From CATOSP01 sp965205385 (GTDB taxonomy: Bacteria; Chloroflexota; Dehalococcoidia; Lucifugimonadales; UBA3495), in contig CBDBGS010000008.1 of assembly GCA_965205385.1 (NCBI GenBank), positions 372,001 through 436,000 on the forward strand: DNA of 64,000 nucleotides, written 5' to 3'. The notes under the pieces are model-generated. The model was not told where the DNA came from and did not search any database. It saw nothing but the letters and a program-made list of their open reading frames with translations. Of this stretch, positions 52,223 through 60,714 are shown one piece after another. The translations under genes and the position numbers were made by a program. Numbering within the stretch: position 1 is the first letter of the stretch; the number at the start of each line of letters is the position of its first letter.

Positions 52223-52408
52223 ATGTCCGGAAGGCTCCTGAGACTTCTTTCCCCGGTACGCTTCCCAACTCCCGATAGACAACTCCACCCCGCGTATGGG
52301 CGTGATCAACAGTGGATGATGCCCCTTGTCAGACCCTCACCCCGCCGGTCCCTTCCGGGTGCTTAGCGTCAAGTTCATTAGCTCCCCACAAGACTAGGTA
52401 GGAGGAAC

Positions 52409-53800
52409 ATGCTAGACACTTCCATTCTTCATCCCCTTATCGAGATAGTGGGAGAAGAAAACGTCCTAACCAACGAATATGACCTCGACCGCTACTCCGG
52501 CGATGCCCTCACGCCATCCCGGGCCTTTGGAGCCGAGGAGTCCTTCGAGCGGCTGGCCGACGCCGTTGCGTTGCCGGGTTCGACCAAGGAAGTCTCGGAG
52601 ATCGTCAAATTGGCGGCGGCCGCTGGTATGCCCGTTGTGCCCTACGGCGGCGGGACGGGCGTCATGGGTGGAGCCTTGCCCATCCGGGGCGGGATCGTCG
52701 TATGCATGGGGCGAATGGACCGGATTTTGGAAGTGAGTCCAACTGACCTGACCGCAACCGTCGAGGCTGGAGTCGTCGTGGGAGACCTGGTAGACCGGTT
52801 GGAAGATGACGGGCTCATGTTCGGGCATGACCCCTACAGCGTGCCCATAGCCACGGTCGCCGGGACTATCTCAACCAACGGAGTCGGTTACCGGGCCGCC
52901 GCTCACGGCCCCATGGGAAGCCAGGTCGTGGCGTTGGAGGTAGTGTTGCCTGACGGGACGGTCCTTGAGACCAGGCAGGTGCCCAAGTATTCCTCGGGGC
53001 CCAACCTGAACCATCTGTTCATTGGAAGTGAAGGAGTATTTGGGATCATCACCCGGGCGACCGTCCGCGTATTTCGGCGGCCAGAGGCGAGGGCTCTGGT
53101 GTCGGCGTCTTTTGAGGGCTTCGATCAGGGCTTCGAGGCAGCCGCCGAGCTATTGGCAATCGGCATGAGGCCCACTTTATTGGACCTCACCGAGGAGGAT
53201 GCGGGCACCACACTGTACCTCCTATTCGAAGGATTCCAGGAAGGGGTGGCCGCCCAGGAGGCACGCTGGGCGAAGGTGTGCGCACAGTTCGGCGGGACCT
53301 CCACCGGACCCGGGCCGACGGCGGACTACTGGAACTACCGGCACCAGTCGGGCGAGAATTATAAGCGGAATCTGCTGGGCCGCCCCCGCCGCGACCGCTG
53401 GGCGAGATGGGGTGGGGGCCGAGGCTTTGATTACCTGCACATGGCCTTGCCTATCTCCAAGGTCCTGGAGTACCGGGACCGCTGCAAGGAGATCATGGCC
53501 GGTACTGGTGTGCGCGTGGTGGAATACTGCATCTGGAGCAGACCCGAACTTTTTTCCATGATGCTCCGTTCAGACGAGGACGCCGGTGACCACATACGAG
53601 AACGGTTGGCCGAGGTGGTGGAGCAGGTGCTGACGCTTGCCCAGGACATGGGCGGTACTATGGAATACTGTCACGGGGTCGGGGTCAAGCTCAATCACCT
53701 GCTGCGCCGCGAGCAGGGCAGCGGGCATGACCTGGTGAAGGGGCTGAAGTCACTTTTGGACCCAGGCGACGTAATGAACCCGGGTAAGCTGGCCCTCTGA
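52409..53800 (+). CDS. FAD-binding oxidase/dehydrogenase (GlcD/D-lactate dehydrogenase type)
   Basis: A 463-residue flavoenzyme oxidising a 2-hydroxyacid. The N-terminal FAD_binding_4 domain has AGMPVVPYGGGTGVMGGALPI and the FAD motif in DPYSVPIATVAGTISTNGVGY; the C-terminal FAD-oxidase domain ends VGVKLNHLLRREQG and LDPGDVMNPGKL. GTAGGAGGAAC precedes the ATG. No membrane segment or iron-sulfur partner in view. About 185 bases separate it from cysS. Confidence 0.92.
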   Translation: MLDTSILHPLIEIVGEENVLTNEYDLDRYSGDALTPSRAFGAEESFERLADAVALPGSTKEVSEIVKLAAAAGMPVVPYGGGTGVMGGALPIRGGIVVCMGRMDRILEVSPTDLTATVEAGVVVGDLVDRLEDDGLMFGHDPYSVPIATVAGTISTNGVGYRAAAHGPMGSQVVALEVVLPDGTVLETRQVPKYSSGPNLNHLFIGSEGVFGIITRATVRVFRRPEARALVSASFEGFDQGFEAAAELLAIGMRPTLLDLTEEDAGTTLYLLFEGFQEGVAAQEARWAKVCAQFGGTSTGPGPTADYWNYRHQSGENYKRNLLGRPRRDRWARWGGGRGFDYLHMALPISKVLEYRDRCKEIMAGTGVRVVEYCIWSRPELFSMMLRSDEDAGDHIRERLAEVVEQVLTLAQDMGGTMEYCHGVGVKLNHLLRREQGSGHDLVKGLKSLLDPGDVMNPGKLAL

Positions 53801-54015
53801 GCGACTCCCTGCGCCGCCAAGTCCCTCTCCCTCTTCGTCGTTCTACAGATCGGCAAGGCTTTCCATATCACCGCGCTGCGGCAAGTATCCGCGTCAGATG
53901 TGGACCGCTCGCCGTGTTCGGCCGTACCGCTGCGCTTGGACTTGCTTCTCCGTTTGGTGTGCTTGGGGCATGATGATTATTGAACATTCGAATAGAGATT
54001 GCATCTCAACATCTG
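53801..54015. other. Intergenic DNA upstream of the operator/promoter
   Basis: No gene or strong structure recognised between the FAD oxidase and the promoter at 54016. Confidence 0.45.
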
Positions 54016-54044
54016 TTGACATGATATAGTCACTCCTATATCAT
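54016..54044 (+). promoter_or_regulatory. Promoter with palindromic operator
   Basis: TTGACA (54016-54021), 17-base spacer, TATCAT (54039-54044). The spacer and -10 contain the inverted repeat TGATATAG-tcactc-CTATATCA (54022-54043), as expected for a repressor operator. It drives the small gene at 54152. Confidence 0.65.
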
Positions 54045-54151
54045 AGTTATAGATGATTATCTCCAGTCAATATCCGAATACACGATATCAGCGATCGCGG
54101 TTTATGCGCTGGAGTCAGTCAAAGAATTCGGCCTAATACACAGGAGGAGAT

Positions 54152-54475
54152 TTGACAACCGCAACTGGAACCACCCACCACCTTCCCACCGTCGTAGTAC
54201 GGGGGCCGGAAAGTTCTCCCGCCGTTGAGATGGTCCCGGCAGAAGTCGAGAGCATCGACCTCGACGAGGACTTAGCTCACTTTTTGCAGACGCCTGCCGC
54301 CGTGCAAATGGCGCCTCAGCAGCAAGGTCTCGCCGGCGAATTCGTTCAGGGATTTTGGGACTTCCTTGCAGCATTCGCGGGACCCGCGATGACCAAGAAA
54401 GAACGGGCCCAAGCTACCATAATACATGACAAGTGCGTGGAAGAGGTGCTCATAGGCATGTCCCGGTTCGTATAG
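54152..54475 (+). CDS. Small acidic hypothetical protein
   Basis: 107 residues from a TTG at 54152 with an excellent AGGAGGAGA site. N-terminal half is polar and acidic (VESIDLDEDLAHFLQTPAA); the C-terminal half is helical (QGFWDFLAAFAGPAMTKKERAQATIIHD). No family recognised. It has its own regulated promoter and ends in a strong terminator, so it is a single-gene unit. Confidence 0.6.
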   Translation: MTTATGTTHHLPTVVVRGPESSPAVEMVPAEVESIDLDEDLAHFLQTPAAVQMAPQQQGLAGEFVQGFWDFLAAFAGPAMTKKERAQATIIHDKCVEEVLIGMSRFV

Positions 54476-54511
54476 CCCGCAACTCCCTTCGCCACATCTG
54501 ACGACCAACAA

Positions 54512-54574
54512 GGCCAGGGACCTCCTTCCGGCTGCTCTACAAATGTAGCCGGCCTAGAAAGGAAGTTCCTGGCC
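54512..54574. terminator. Long hairpin, bidirectional terminator
   Basis: GGCCAGGGACCTCCTTCC (54512-54529) pairs with the complement ending GGAAGTTCCTGGCC (54574) with a few G-U pairs; it lies between convergent genes and overlaps the end of the cyclodeaminase-like gene. Confidence 0.7.
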
Positions 54575-55513
54575 TATTTCTTGCTCAACCGCCTTCCGGT
54601 ACACCAACTGGGCGGCGGCAATGTCTTCCAGGGCCACACCCATCGACTCGAATAAAGTGAGGGAGTCGTCCGAAGGCCGTCCCGCGACTCTCCCGGCCAC
54701 CACGTCTTGCAGCTCATGGGCCATGTCCCACCTGAACGTTCCCCTGGCTTCCGGCCACATCAGGTCACCGCATTCGATCTTGGCCTGGTCCAGATCGTCA
54801 ACGACTATCACATCAGCCCCGGTAACCGTGGCCTCGTCGATCTCCCTTCTCATCCAGTGGTTCCCCCCCGCCGCGTTGACGTGGGCGCCTTGTTGCAGCC
54901 ATTCGGCCTGCAACACCGGGTCCCTGGCCGAGGTGATCACGGCCACTATATCCACGTCAGAGACGCATTCCTTGGCGCTGCCCACTGGCGTGATCCGCAG
55001 ACCCAGACGTTCGCCGCTTCTGCGGGCGAACTCTTCTCTTCGCTCCTCCCTCCGGCTAAATACTTTGACCTCGTCCAGGTCTCGGACCGCCGCTATAGCG
55101 TCGAGTTGGGTTCGTGCCTGAAAACCTGTCCCGATGAGGCCCAGGGAAGTGGCGTCTTTTCTGGCCATGTACGCGGTTGCCAGACCGCTGGCCGCCCCCG
55201 TGCGAATTTGTCCCAGCCGGCCTCCTTCCATACACGACAGTAATTGGCCTGATTCATAGTCGTAGAGCATGACCATCATCTTGGCTCCGCCCGGCCCGGC
55301 GAAGGATGGGTATGCCTTGAAGCCGAAGACTTTATGCCCGGCGTCGGCGGCGGACATAAAGTGGAAGAATCCGCCGGGCATCCGTATCCGGGAACGGGGC
55401 TTGAGGTCGGTGGAACCCGCGCCAGCGTGGGCGAAAGATTCTTCCAACGCATCTATACATTCTTTCATCGGCAGCAGGTCCGCTACCTGTTGTTCGTTAA
55501 GGAATAGCGCCAT
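54554..55513 (-). CDS. Ornithine cyclodeaminase/mu-crystallin family protein
   Basis: A 319-residue NAD(P)-dependent enzyme. Family hallmarks: VADLLPMKECIDALEESFAHAG, KPRSRIRMPGGFFHFM, VFGFKAYPS, GGRLGQIRTGAASGLATAYMAR, and the Rossmann motif GLIGTGFQARTQLDAI. Could be a ketimine reductase, alanine dehydrogenase or ornithine cyclodeaminase; the sequence alone does not tell. Divergent from the D-2-hydroxyacid dehydrogenase. Confidence 0.92.
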   Translation of the reverse strand: MALFLNEQQVADLLPMKECIDALEESFAHAGAGSTDLKPRSRIRMPGGFFHFMSAADAGHKVFGFKAYPSFAGPGGAKMMVMLYDYESGQLLSCMEGGRLGQIRTGAASGLATAYMARKDATSLGLIGTGFQARTQLDAIAAVRDLDEVKVFSRREERREEFARRSGERLGLRITPVGSAKECVSDVDIVAVITSARDPVLQAEWLQQGAHVNAAGGNHWMRREIDEATVTGADVIVVDDLDQAKIECGDLMWPEARGTFRWDMAHELQDVVAGRVAGRPSDDSLTLFESMGVALEDIAAAQLVYRKAVEQEIGQELPF

Positions 55514-55649
55514 TCGGTCCTCCTGAACTCCGTCGGAAAGTCCACAAAGTATACCACCCTGCCCTGGCGACCCTGCTGTACGTAACTGTATGGAAAATGA
55601 TGGCGCCCTTCGCTAAAATGGCGGCATTCCACCCCTAGGAGGCCCTCCC

Positions 55650-56648
55650 TTGGTACAACGCCGTCCCCGAGTATTCGTGACCCGGAGGATTTTCCCCGAA
55701 GCCCAGGAGTTGTTGTCCGCCGCCGCCGAGACCGAAGTATGGCCCGACGACCTTCCACCTTCGCCGGAATATTTGCGCAGTAAGGTTGAAGATGTGGACG
55801 GCCTGATGACGAACATAATGGACCGGGTCGACGCCGAACTTCTGGCCCGCGGACGCCGCCTCAAGGTGGTCAGCCAACTGGGAGTTGGCGTCGACAACGT
55901 GGACTTGGAAGAGGCCACGAGGCGCGGAGTGCTTGTTGGCAACACACCGGGCGTTCTGGCCAAGGCCACTGCGGACATCGGCTTTGCTCTCCTCATGTCG
56001 GCGGCCCGGCGGGTTAGCGAAAGCGAACGGTGGCTGCGGGCGGGGAACTGGCGGATTCAATACCATCCGATGTTCTGGTTGGGACAGGAGATACACGGCT
56101 CCACCCTGGGGATCATCGGGATGGGGCAGATCGGTCTGGAGATGGCCAAGCGGGCCCGCGGGTTCGACATGAATGTGCTGTACTATTCGCGAACCCGCAA
56201 ACCGGAGCTGGAGGCCCAATATGGTCTACGGTATGTGGGACCCGACGCCCTGCTCGCGGAATCGGACTTTGTGTCGCTCCACGTTCCCCTTACCCCTGAG
56301 ACCAGGCACTACATCGGAGAACGCGAATTGCGGCAGATGAAGTCTACCGCAATTCTGATCAACGTCGCCCGTGGGGCGGTGGTGGACCCGAAGGCTCTAT
56401 ACACGGCGCTAAAGGAAGGTTGGATTAAGGCAGCCGCCACCGACGTCACCGACCCCGAACCCATAAACCTGGACGACCCCTTGCTCACCCTGGACAACCT
56501 GGTGGTTACCCCGCACATAGGCAGCGCGTCCGTCGACTCCAGGCTGGCTACCTGTATGCTGGCGGCAAGGAACATTATCGCGGGCATCGAAGGCCGCCGG
56601 TTGGACGCCTGCGCCAACCCTCAGGTCTATGGGTCTCTGGGTATCTGA
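55650..56648 (+). CDS. D-2-hydroxyacid dehydrogenase (phosphoglycerate-type)
   Basis: A 332-residue NAD-dependent reductase. Start TTG 55650 with AGGAGG eight bases upstream. Rossmann motif LGIIGMGQIGLEMAKRARG; substrate loop QLGVGVDNVDLEEATRRG; catalytic Arg in INVARGAVVDPKALYTAL, Glu in DPEP context and His in VVTPHIGSASVDSR. Typical of glyoxylate/hydroxypyruvate reductases; exact acid unknown. Confidence 0.93.
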   Translation: MVQRRPRVFVTRRIFPEAQELLSAAAETEVWPDDLPPSPEYLRSKVEDVDGLMTNIMDRVDAELLARGRRLKVVSQLGVGVDNVDLEEATRRGVLVGNTPGVLAKATADIGFALLMSAARRVSESERWLRAGNWRIQYHPMFWLGQEIHGSTLGIIGMGQIGLEMAKRARGFDMNVLYYSRTRKPELEAQYGLRYVGPDALLAESDFVSLHVPLTPETRHYIGERELRQMKSTAILINVARGAVVDPKALYTALKEGWIKAAATDVTDPEPINLDDPLLTLDNLVVTPHIGSASVDSRLATCMLAARNIIAGIEGRRLDACANPQVYGSLGI

Positions 56649-56707
56649 AGCGGCGGCCTCGATCTGTAGGACAAATTGTTGCCAGGGGTGACCCGTTCCG
56701 GTGTTGT

Positions 56708-57097
56708 TTAGCTTGGACGCTGTATCAGCTCCACGCTCACTTCGTCCGGGGCCACTACGAACGCCACCATCGAGCCGGACGGCATGGTCCAGGGCTCACA
56801 GTTGAACGTCACGCCGTTGGACTTGAGCAGCTCTGAGAGACCCATGAGGTCGTCGGTCTCAAATCCGAAGTGGTCCAGCCCGTAGCGGGGCTCGGTGGAA
56901 CCGGCGACTGGGTCTTCGCCCTCAGCTCGCCCCGATATGGTCATCAAGTGGTGTCCGTTCAGATCTAGCTGGATGGACTTGGTGGTGGAGAGGGGACGCT
57001 CCGACGTGATGTTCGCGCCGAAATTGTCGCAATACCACTTTGCGGCTGCGTCGGGGTCTTCACTACGGAAATGCAGGTGGTTGCATACGATGTTCAT
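56708..57097 (-). CDS. VOC/glyoxalase-fold protein
   Basis: A 129-residue vicinal-oxygen-chelate protein. Starts at ATG 57097 behind CGGAGGCAA. CNHLHFRSEDPDAAAKWYCDNFG and LDHFGFETDDL give the paired beta-alpha-beta modules; metal ligands would be His in NHLHF, His in GLDHFGF and the C-terminal Glu in VSVELIQRP. Acts as lyase, isomerase or dioxygenase-like enzyme; substrate unknown. Confidence 0.88.
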   Translation of the reverse strand: MNIVCNHLHFRSEDPDAAAKWYCDNFGANITSERPLSTTKSIQLDLNGHHLMTISGRAEGEDPVAGSTEPRYGLDHFGFETDDLMGLSELLKSNGVTFNCEPWTMPSGSMVAFVVAPDEVSVELIQRPS

Positions 57098-57291
57098 GGT
57101 TTGCCTCCGATTTTGATTTGGGTCGCATTGCGCGCCCAGGGTAACCACGGTATGAGGCGGCCAGCCCGAAAGCCTGGCCTACTGACTTCATCCGGCTTGT
57201 CCGAGCTGAGGCCAGCGCCAACCTGCCAGGCAGTGTACGCGCGGGCTCGTCTGTTGGGAGCCAGCACCGGATGTCCTCCCGTTGCCGAGGT

Positions 57292-58833
57292 CTAGTCCGC
57301 ATCCACGAGGGCGAGGGAATCGCGATAATACTCCATTCCGAGGTGGGTGATCTGGTCCTCACCCATCAGCCAGCGCAGCGTGTTCTTGAGCTTGGTCTGC
57401 TGGATGAACAGGTCGTGTTCCGGGTAGAGGTCACGGGCGTGGTGGGGGCTCTTGAAGTAGAACGAAAGCCATTCTTGAATGCCGCCCATGCCGGCGCGTT
57501 GCGCTAAGTCCATAAACAGGATGAGGTCCAGCACCAACGGCGCGGCCAGGATCGAGTCCGAGCAGAGGAAGTTGATCTTGAGCTGCATTCGGTGTTTTAG
57601 CCAGCCGAACAGGTCGATATTGTCCCAGCCTTCCTTGGCGTCGCCGCGGGGCGGGTAATAGTTGATCCGCACTTTGTGGTAGGCGTCTGCGTAGAGGTCG
57701 GGATACATCTCGGGCTGCAGGATGAAGTCCAGGACTCCCAGCTTGGACTCCTCCTTGGTCCTGAAATTCTCGGGCTCGTCCAGCACCTCGCCGTCGCGGT
57801 TGCCCAGGATGTTGGTGGAGAACCAGCCGTCCATCCCCAGCATCCTTGCTTTGAGCATGGGGCCGATGACGGTCTTGACCAGGGTCTGGCCCGTCTTGAA
57901 GTCCTTGCCGCAGATGGGCACTCCCATGTCGCTGGCCAATCTTTCCAACGCTGGCACGTCCGTGGTCAGGTTGGGCGCGCCGTTGATAAAAGGCACTCCC
58001 TCCAGCAGGGCGGCGTAGGCGTAGAGCATCGACGGGGCGATGTTCTCGTGATTGTCCGCCAGGGCTCCCACGAAGCTCTCGATGTCCCCGTGGATGCGTC
58101 CTTCGTCAATGAATTTCTCGGTAGATGCGCACCAGGCCATCACCAACCTATCGCACCCGTTGGCTTCCTTGAAACGGCGCATGTCCTCCCTTATGGCGTC
58201 GACGGCCTCAAGTTTGGTGGCGGGCGACTTGACGTTGACCCCATGGAGTCGCTTCACATAATCGCCGTCGAACACCGCCTCCATGGGTTCGACAGACCTT
58301 AGGAATTCGGCGATGGGTTCGATCTCATCGTGGCGGTCCAAGACGCCACAGTTGAGAGCAGCCTCGTAGGCGTTGTCCGGGATCGGGTCCCAGGCGCCGA
58401 AGACTAGCTGGTCCAGCTCTGCCAGGGGAACGAAGTCCCGAATGAGAGGGGTCCGGTTCTCGGTGCGCTTGCCCAGCCGGATTGTCGACATCTGGGTGAT
58501 GGACCCGACGGGCTGCCCGGTGCCGCGCCGGACGTGTTCGACACCGGCGATGAGGGTAGACGCCACGGCTCCGAGGCCCACCAGCAATACGCCGAGCTTC
58601 CCCTCCGCGGATTGGATACCGGGCGCAACGTCGGAGACGAAGTCTCTGGCCTCCAGGGCGATGCCCTGTTGCCGGGCCAGGTCCAGAATCGGTTCTTGCC
58701 ACTGGGAGGGTATTCTTCCGGTCTTGGCCCAATGCTGTACCGTGCTCTGGCGCCGTCCTAGCAGGGCGGCCAAGGCGGACTGGCCGCCGAATCGGGAGAT
58801 GATCTGTTGTGCGGGGTTTTCTTTACTATTCAT
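57292..58833 (-). CDS. HTH-fused inositol-3-phosphate synthase-like protein
   Basis: A 513-residue fusion. Residues ~7-60 (IISRFGGQSALAALLGRRQS, TVQHWAKTGRIPSQWQEPIL) form a Cro/YdaS-like helix-turn-helix. The rest resembles myo-inositol-1-phosphate synthase: NAD-binding GVLLVGLGAVASTLIAG, GAWDPIPDNAYEAA, PFINGAPNL, GKDFKTGQTLVKTVIGPMLK (catalytic Lys region), GWFSTNILGNRDGEVL, and the C-terminal KINFLCSDSILAAPLVLDL. It would convert glucose-6-phosphate to inositol phosphate. Transcription appears to start at the ATG (58833) from a promoter covered by palindromes, so the HTH likely feeds back on its own gene. Confidence 0.9.
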   Translation of the reverse strand: MNSKENPAQQIISRFGGQSALAALLGRRQSTVQHWAKTGRIPSQWQEPILDLARQQGIALEARDFVSDVAPGIQSAEGKLGVLLVGLGAVASTLIAGVEHVRRGTGQPVGSITQMSTIRLGKRTENRTPLIRDFVPLAELDQLVFGAWDPIPDNAYEAALNCGVLDRHDEIEPIAEFLRSVEPMEAVFDGDYVKRLHGVNVKSPATKLEAVDAIREDMRRFKEANGCDRLVMAWCASTEKFIDEGRIHGDIESFVGALADNHENIAPSMLYAYAALLEGVPFINGAPNLTTDVPALERLASDMGVPICGKDFKTGQTLVKTVIGPMLKARMLGMDGWFSTNILGNRDGEVLDEPENFRTKEESKLGVLDFILQPEMYPDLYADAYHKVRINYYPPRGDAKEGWDNIDLFGWLKHRMQLKINFLCSDSILAAPLVLDLILFMDLAQRAGMGGIQEWLSFYFKSPHHARDLYPEHDLFIQQTKLKNTLRWLMGEDQITHLGMEYYRDSLALVDAD

Positions 58834-58835
58834 AG

Positions 58836-58868
58836 CGATATTATAACGATAATATCGTTATAGATCAA
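58836..58868 (-). promoter_or_regulatory. Promoter with overlapping palindromic operators, near-leaderless
   Basis: On the minus strand: TTGATC (58868-58863), 17-base spacer, TATAAT (58845-58840), then six bases to the ATG at 58833. Two overlapping inverted repeats cover it: TATAACGAT-aat-ATCGTTATA (58842-58862) and CGATATTAT-aacg-ATAATATCG (58836-58857). The transcript should start at or a few bases before the ATG, without room for a Shine-Dalgarno. Confidence 0.78.
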
Positions 58869-58901
58869 GTCCCTAGCGTTGGGTTGCAGGGCAATCGCGT
58901 C

Positions 58902-60009
58902 TTAACCGAGGAGGACTTTGAGGAGGTAGTCCTGGCGCCAACCGGCGTTTAGGCGTTTCCCTTGGATTCCGGTTTTGAGGCTGGTCTCGTTTTTGAGCGG
59001 ATTGTGGGAGATCTGGCTGAGAGTCGCCAGGTTTTGTGGGGCGTGGTCCTTGCGGACCCGGCACTGGTCTTCCCGGAAGGTCACATCCAGGGTCCAGTGC
59101 GGCGAATTCTCGATGCTCCAATGGCTGCGAATGGCCGAAAGCAGCCTTTCGGCAGGGGCGTCCAGGCTGCTGATGTAGTAGCGGGGTTGGACCGCAACCC
59201 CGGCTATCGTCTCCCGGTGGGCAGTGACCTTTACCACCGCCTTGAGCCCAGCCCATTGCTTCTTGGTCTGCAGGTAGTCCAGGCAGTCAGGGTCGGTAAC
59301 CACCCAACACTCCCGGGTTTCGATGCGCCCGTGGTCCTTGTTCACGCTCCAGGTGAAGTCATAGGGGACTCCCTCGAAGCCGAACTCTTCCGCCCCCTGG
59401 AAAAGATCGCGAACATCCTCATGTAAGTGGCCCTGGTTTCCCTTTACGGCCAGCACATATTACGGCCAGCACATAGTCGGCTCCACCCTCGACAATCTGC
59501 CGCGCTATCTCCTTTTGGCGCCCCATGGCGTCAATGGTCACGATGCATCCGTGGAGGGCCAAGAGTTCGAGCAGCTTGAGAATAGCGGTGATCTCGTCGG
59601 GCTTCTTCCCCACCTTGACCTGTCCCAGCGTCATGGCCTTGGCCGAAGCCCAGGCGCTGACCAAGTGGATGGCCCCCCGGCCCCGGGAACGGTCGCGGGA
59701 ACGCCGCACCGTCTTGCCGTCTATGGCGGCCACTTCCCCTTGGGCCAGTTGGGCCACCTGCTGGGTCCACTCCATAAAACAGCTTTGGAACTGCTCCGGG
59801 TCGAGACGGGAGAACACTTCCCCGAAGGTGTCCTGGGAGGGGATGCCGTTGGGCAGCTCCAAGAAGGTCCGGAACCATTCCTCCTTGCTCTTGCCGAACA
59901 TCTCTATATGCACCCATGAATCGGCTCCGCAGATGCTGGCGCAGATTGGTATAGCTAGGATATCCAACAGTTTATGCCGCTTGGTGCGTTCAACCCTAGG
60001 GTCTTCCAA
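58902..60009 (-). pseudogene. ISAs1-family transposase, broken by a 16-bp duplication and truncated at its start
   Basis: DDE_Tnp_ISAS1 protein. Upstream frame: SLEDPRVERTKRHKLLDILAI, GADSWVHIEMFGKSKEEW, DTFGEVFSRLDPEQFQ, AAIDGKTVRRSRDRSRG, VSAWASAKAMTLGQVKVG, GGADYVLAV. The next frame continues VKGNQGHLHEDVRDLF, NKDHGRIETRECWV, RSHWSIENSPHWTLDVTFRE. The break is an exact 16-bp tandem repeat (59444-59475). No start codon precedes SLEDPRV, and the opposite frame already belongs to another gene, so the 5' end of the IS is missing. Confidence 0.9.
59444..59475. repeat. 16-bp exact tandem repeat inside the ISAs1 transposase
   Basis: TTACGGCCAGCACATA occurs twice in a row (59444-59459, 59460-59475). 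Sixteen is not a multiple of three; deleting one copy joins GADYVLAV to KGNQGHL in frame. Confidence 0.97.
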
Positions 60010-60019
60010 AGAAACAAAA

Positions 60020-60670
60020 CAATCGGTAATAGACGCTCCCTTCGATATACCGGCGGCCCTGTTGGACTATTCGGGAAAGGTGTTTATTTCAGGGCGCGGT
60101 GCATTTGGCTCACCTTCAGATTTGTATATCCTCGGTCTAAACCCTGGCGGGGCGCCCGAAAACTACGTTCAAGAGACAGTGCGAACACACACGCACAAAG
60201 TCCTACACGAATTTCCGGACGACTGGTGCGCCTTGGAGGATGAGGCATGGGGCCGGAATGGATACCGCGTCCAACACCCAATGCAACGGAACTTGCTCCA
60301 CCTCATGAAAAGCCTTGGGCTTGACCACCGTAAAATCCCCGCGAGCGATCTCGTGTTTGTCCGATCTCAGGATGCGAGCAAGATTGGTAGAAAGGAGTTA
60401 AATCGTTTCGGCGATCTTTGTTGGCCTGTCCACCGTGCGGTCATCGACGGTCTCGGGGTGCGTGTGATCCTGTGTTTGGGCCGCGAAACAGTGGAACACG
60501 TCAAGGACCGCATAGAGGCGGACAACCCTTCGGCAGGGAAGTTTGAGGTAGTGGACAGGTTCGTCGAGGCTGGAGGTCTAAAGGTGGAAAGTCGTACTTC
60601 CCGAAACGGGGACGGGTTGAGCGTTGTGCAGCTAGCTCACCCATCCAGGTTCCACTGGACCAGTCCGTAG
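60020..60670 (+). pseudogene. Uracil-DNA-glycosylase-fold-like protein, 5'-truncated by IS debris
   Basis: About 216 residues in a frame without a start codon, beginning next to the ISAs1 remnant. Features: DLYILGLNPGGAPENYV (compare the GxxPG motif of the UDG superfamily), VRVILCLGRETVEHVKDRI, and a C-terminal VVQLAHPSRFHW (compare the HPS motif). The similarity is by motif order only, so family membership is tentative; the original N-terminus has been lost. Confidence 0.5.
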
Positions 60671-60714
60671 TCAGACCCTAGCGGGCTGGTCCGGCGAGCG
60701 TTGGAAAGGTACTG

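Noticed and set aside
57157..57181. Terminator after the inositol synthase gene
   Set aside because: Only a six-base stem (GGCCAG/CTGGCC) and no T run.
59525..60670. Single 381-codon plus-strand gene
   Set aside because: Its first half is the antisense of the ISAs1 transposase; only 60020-60670 shows protein-like conservation.
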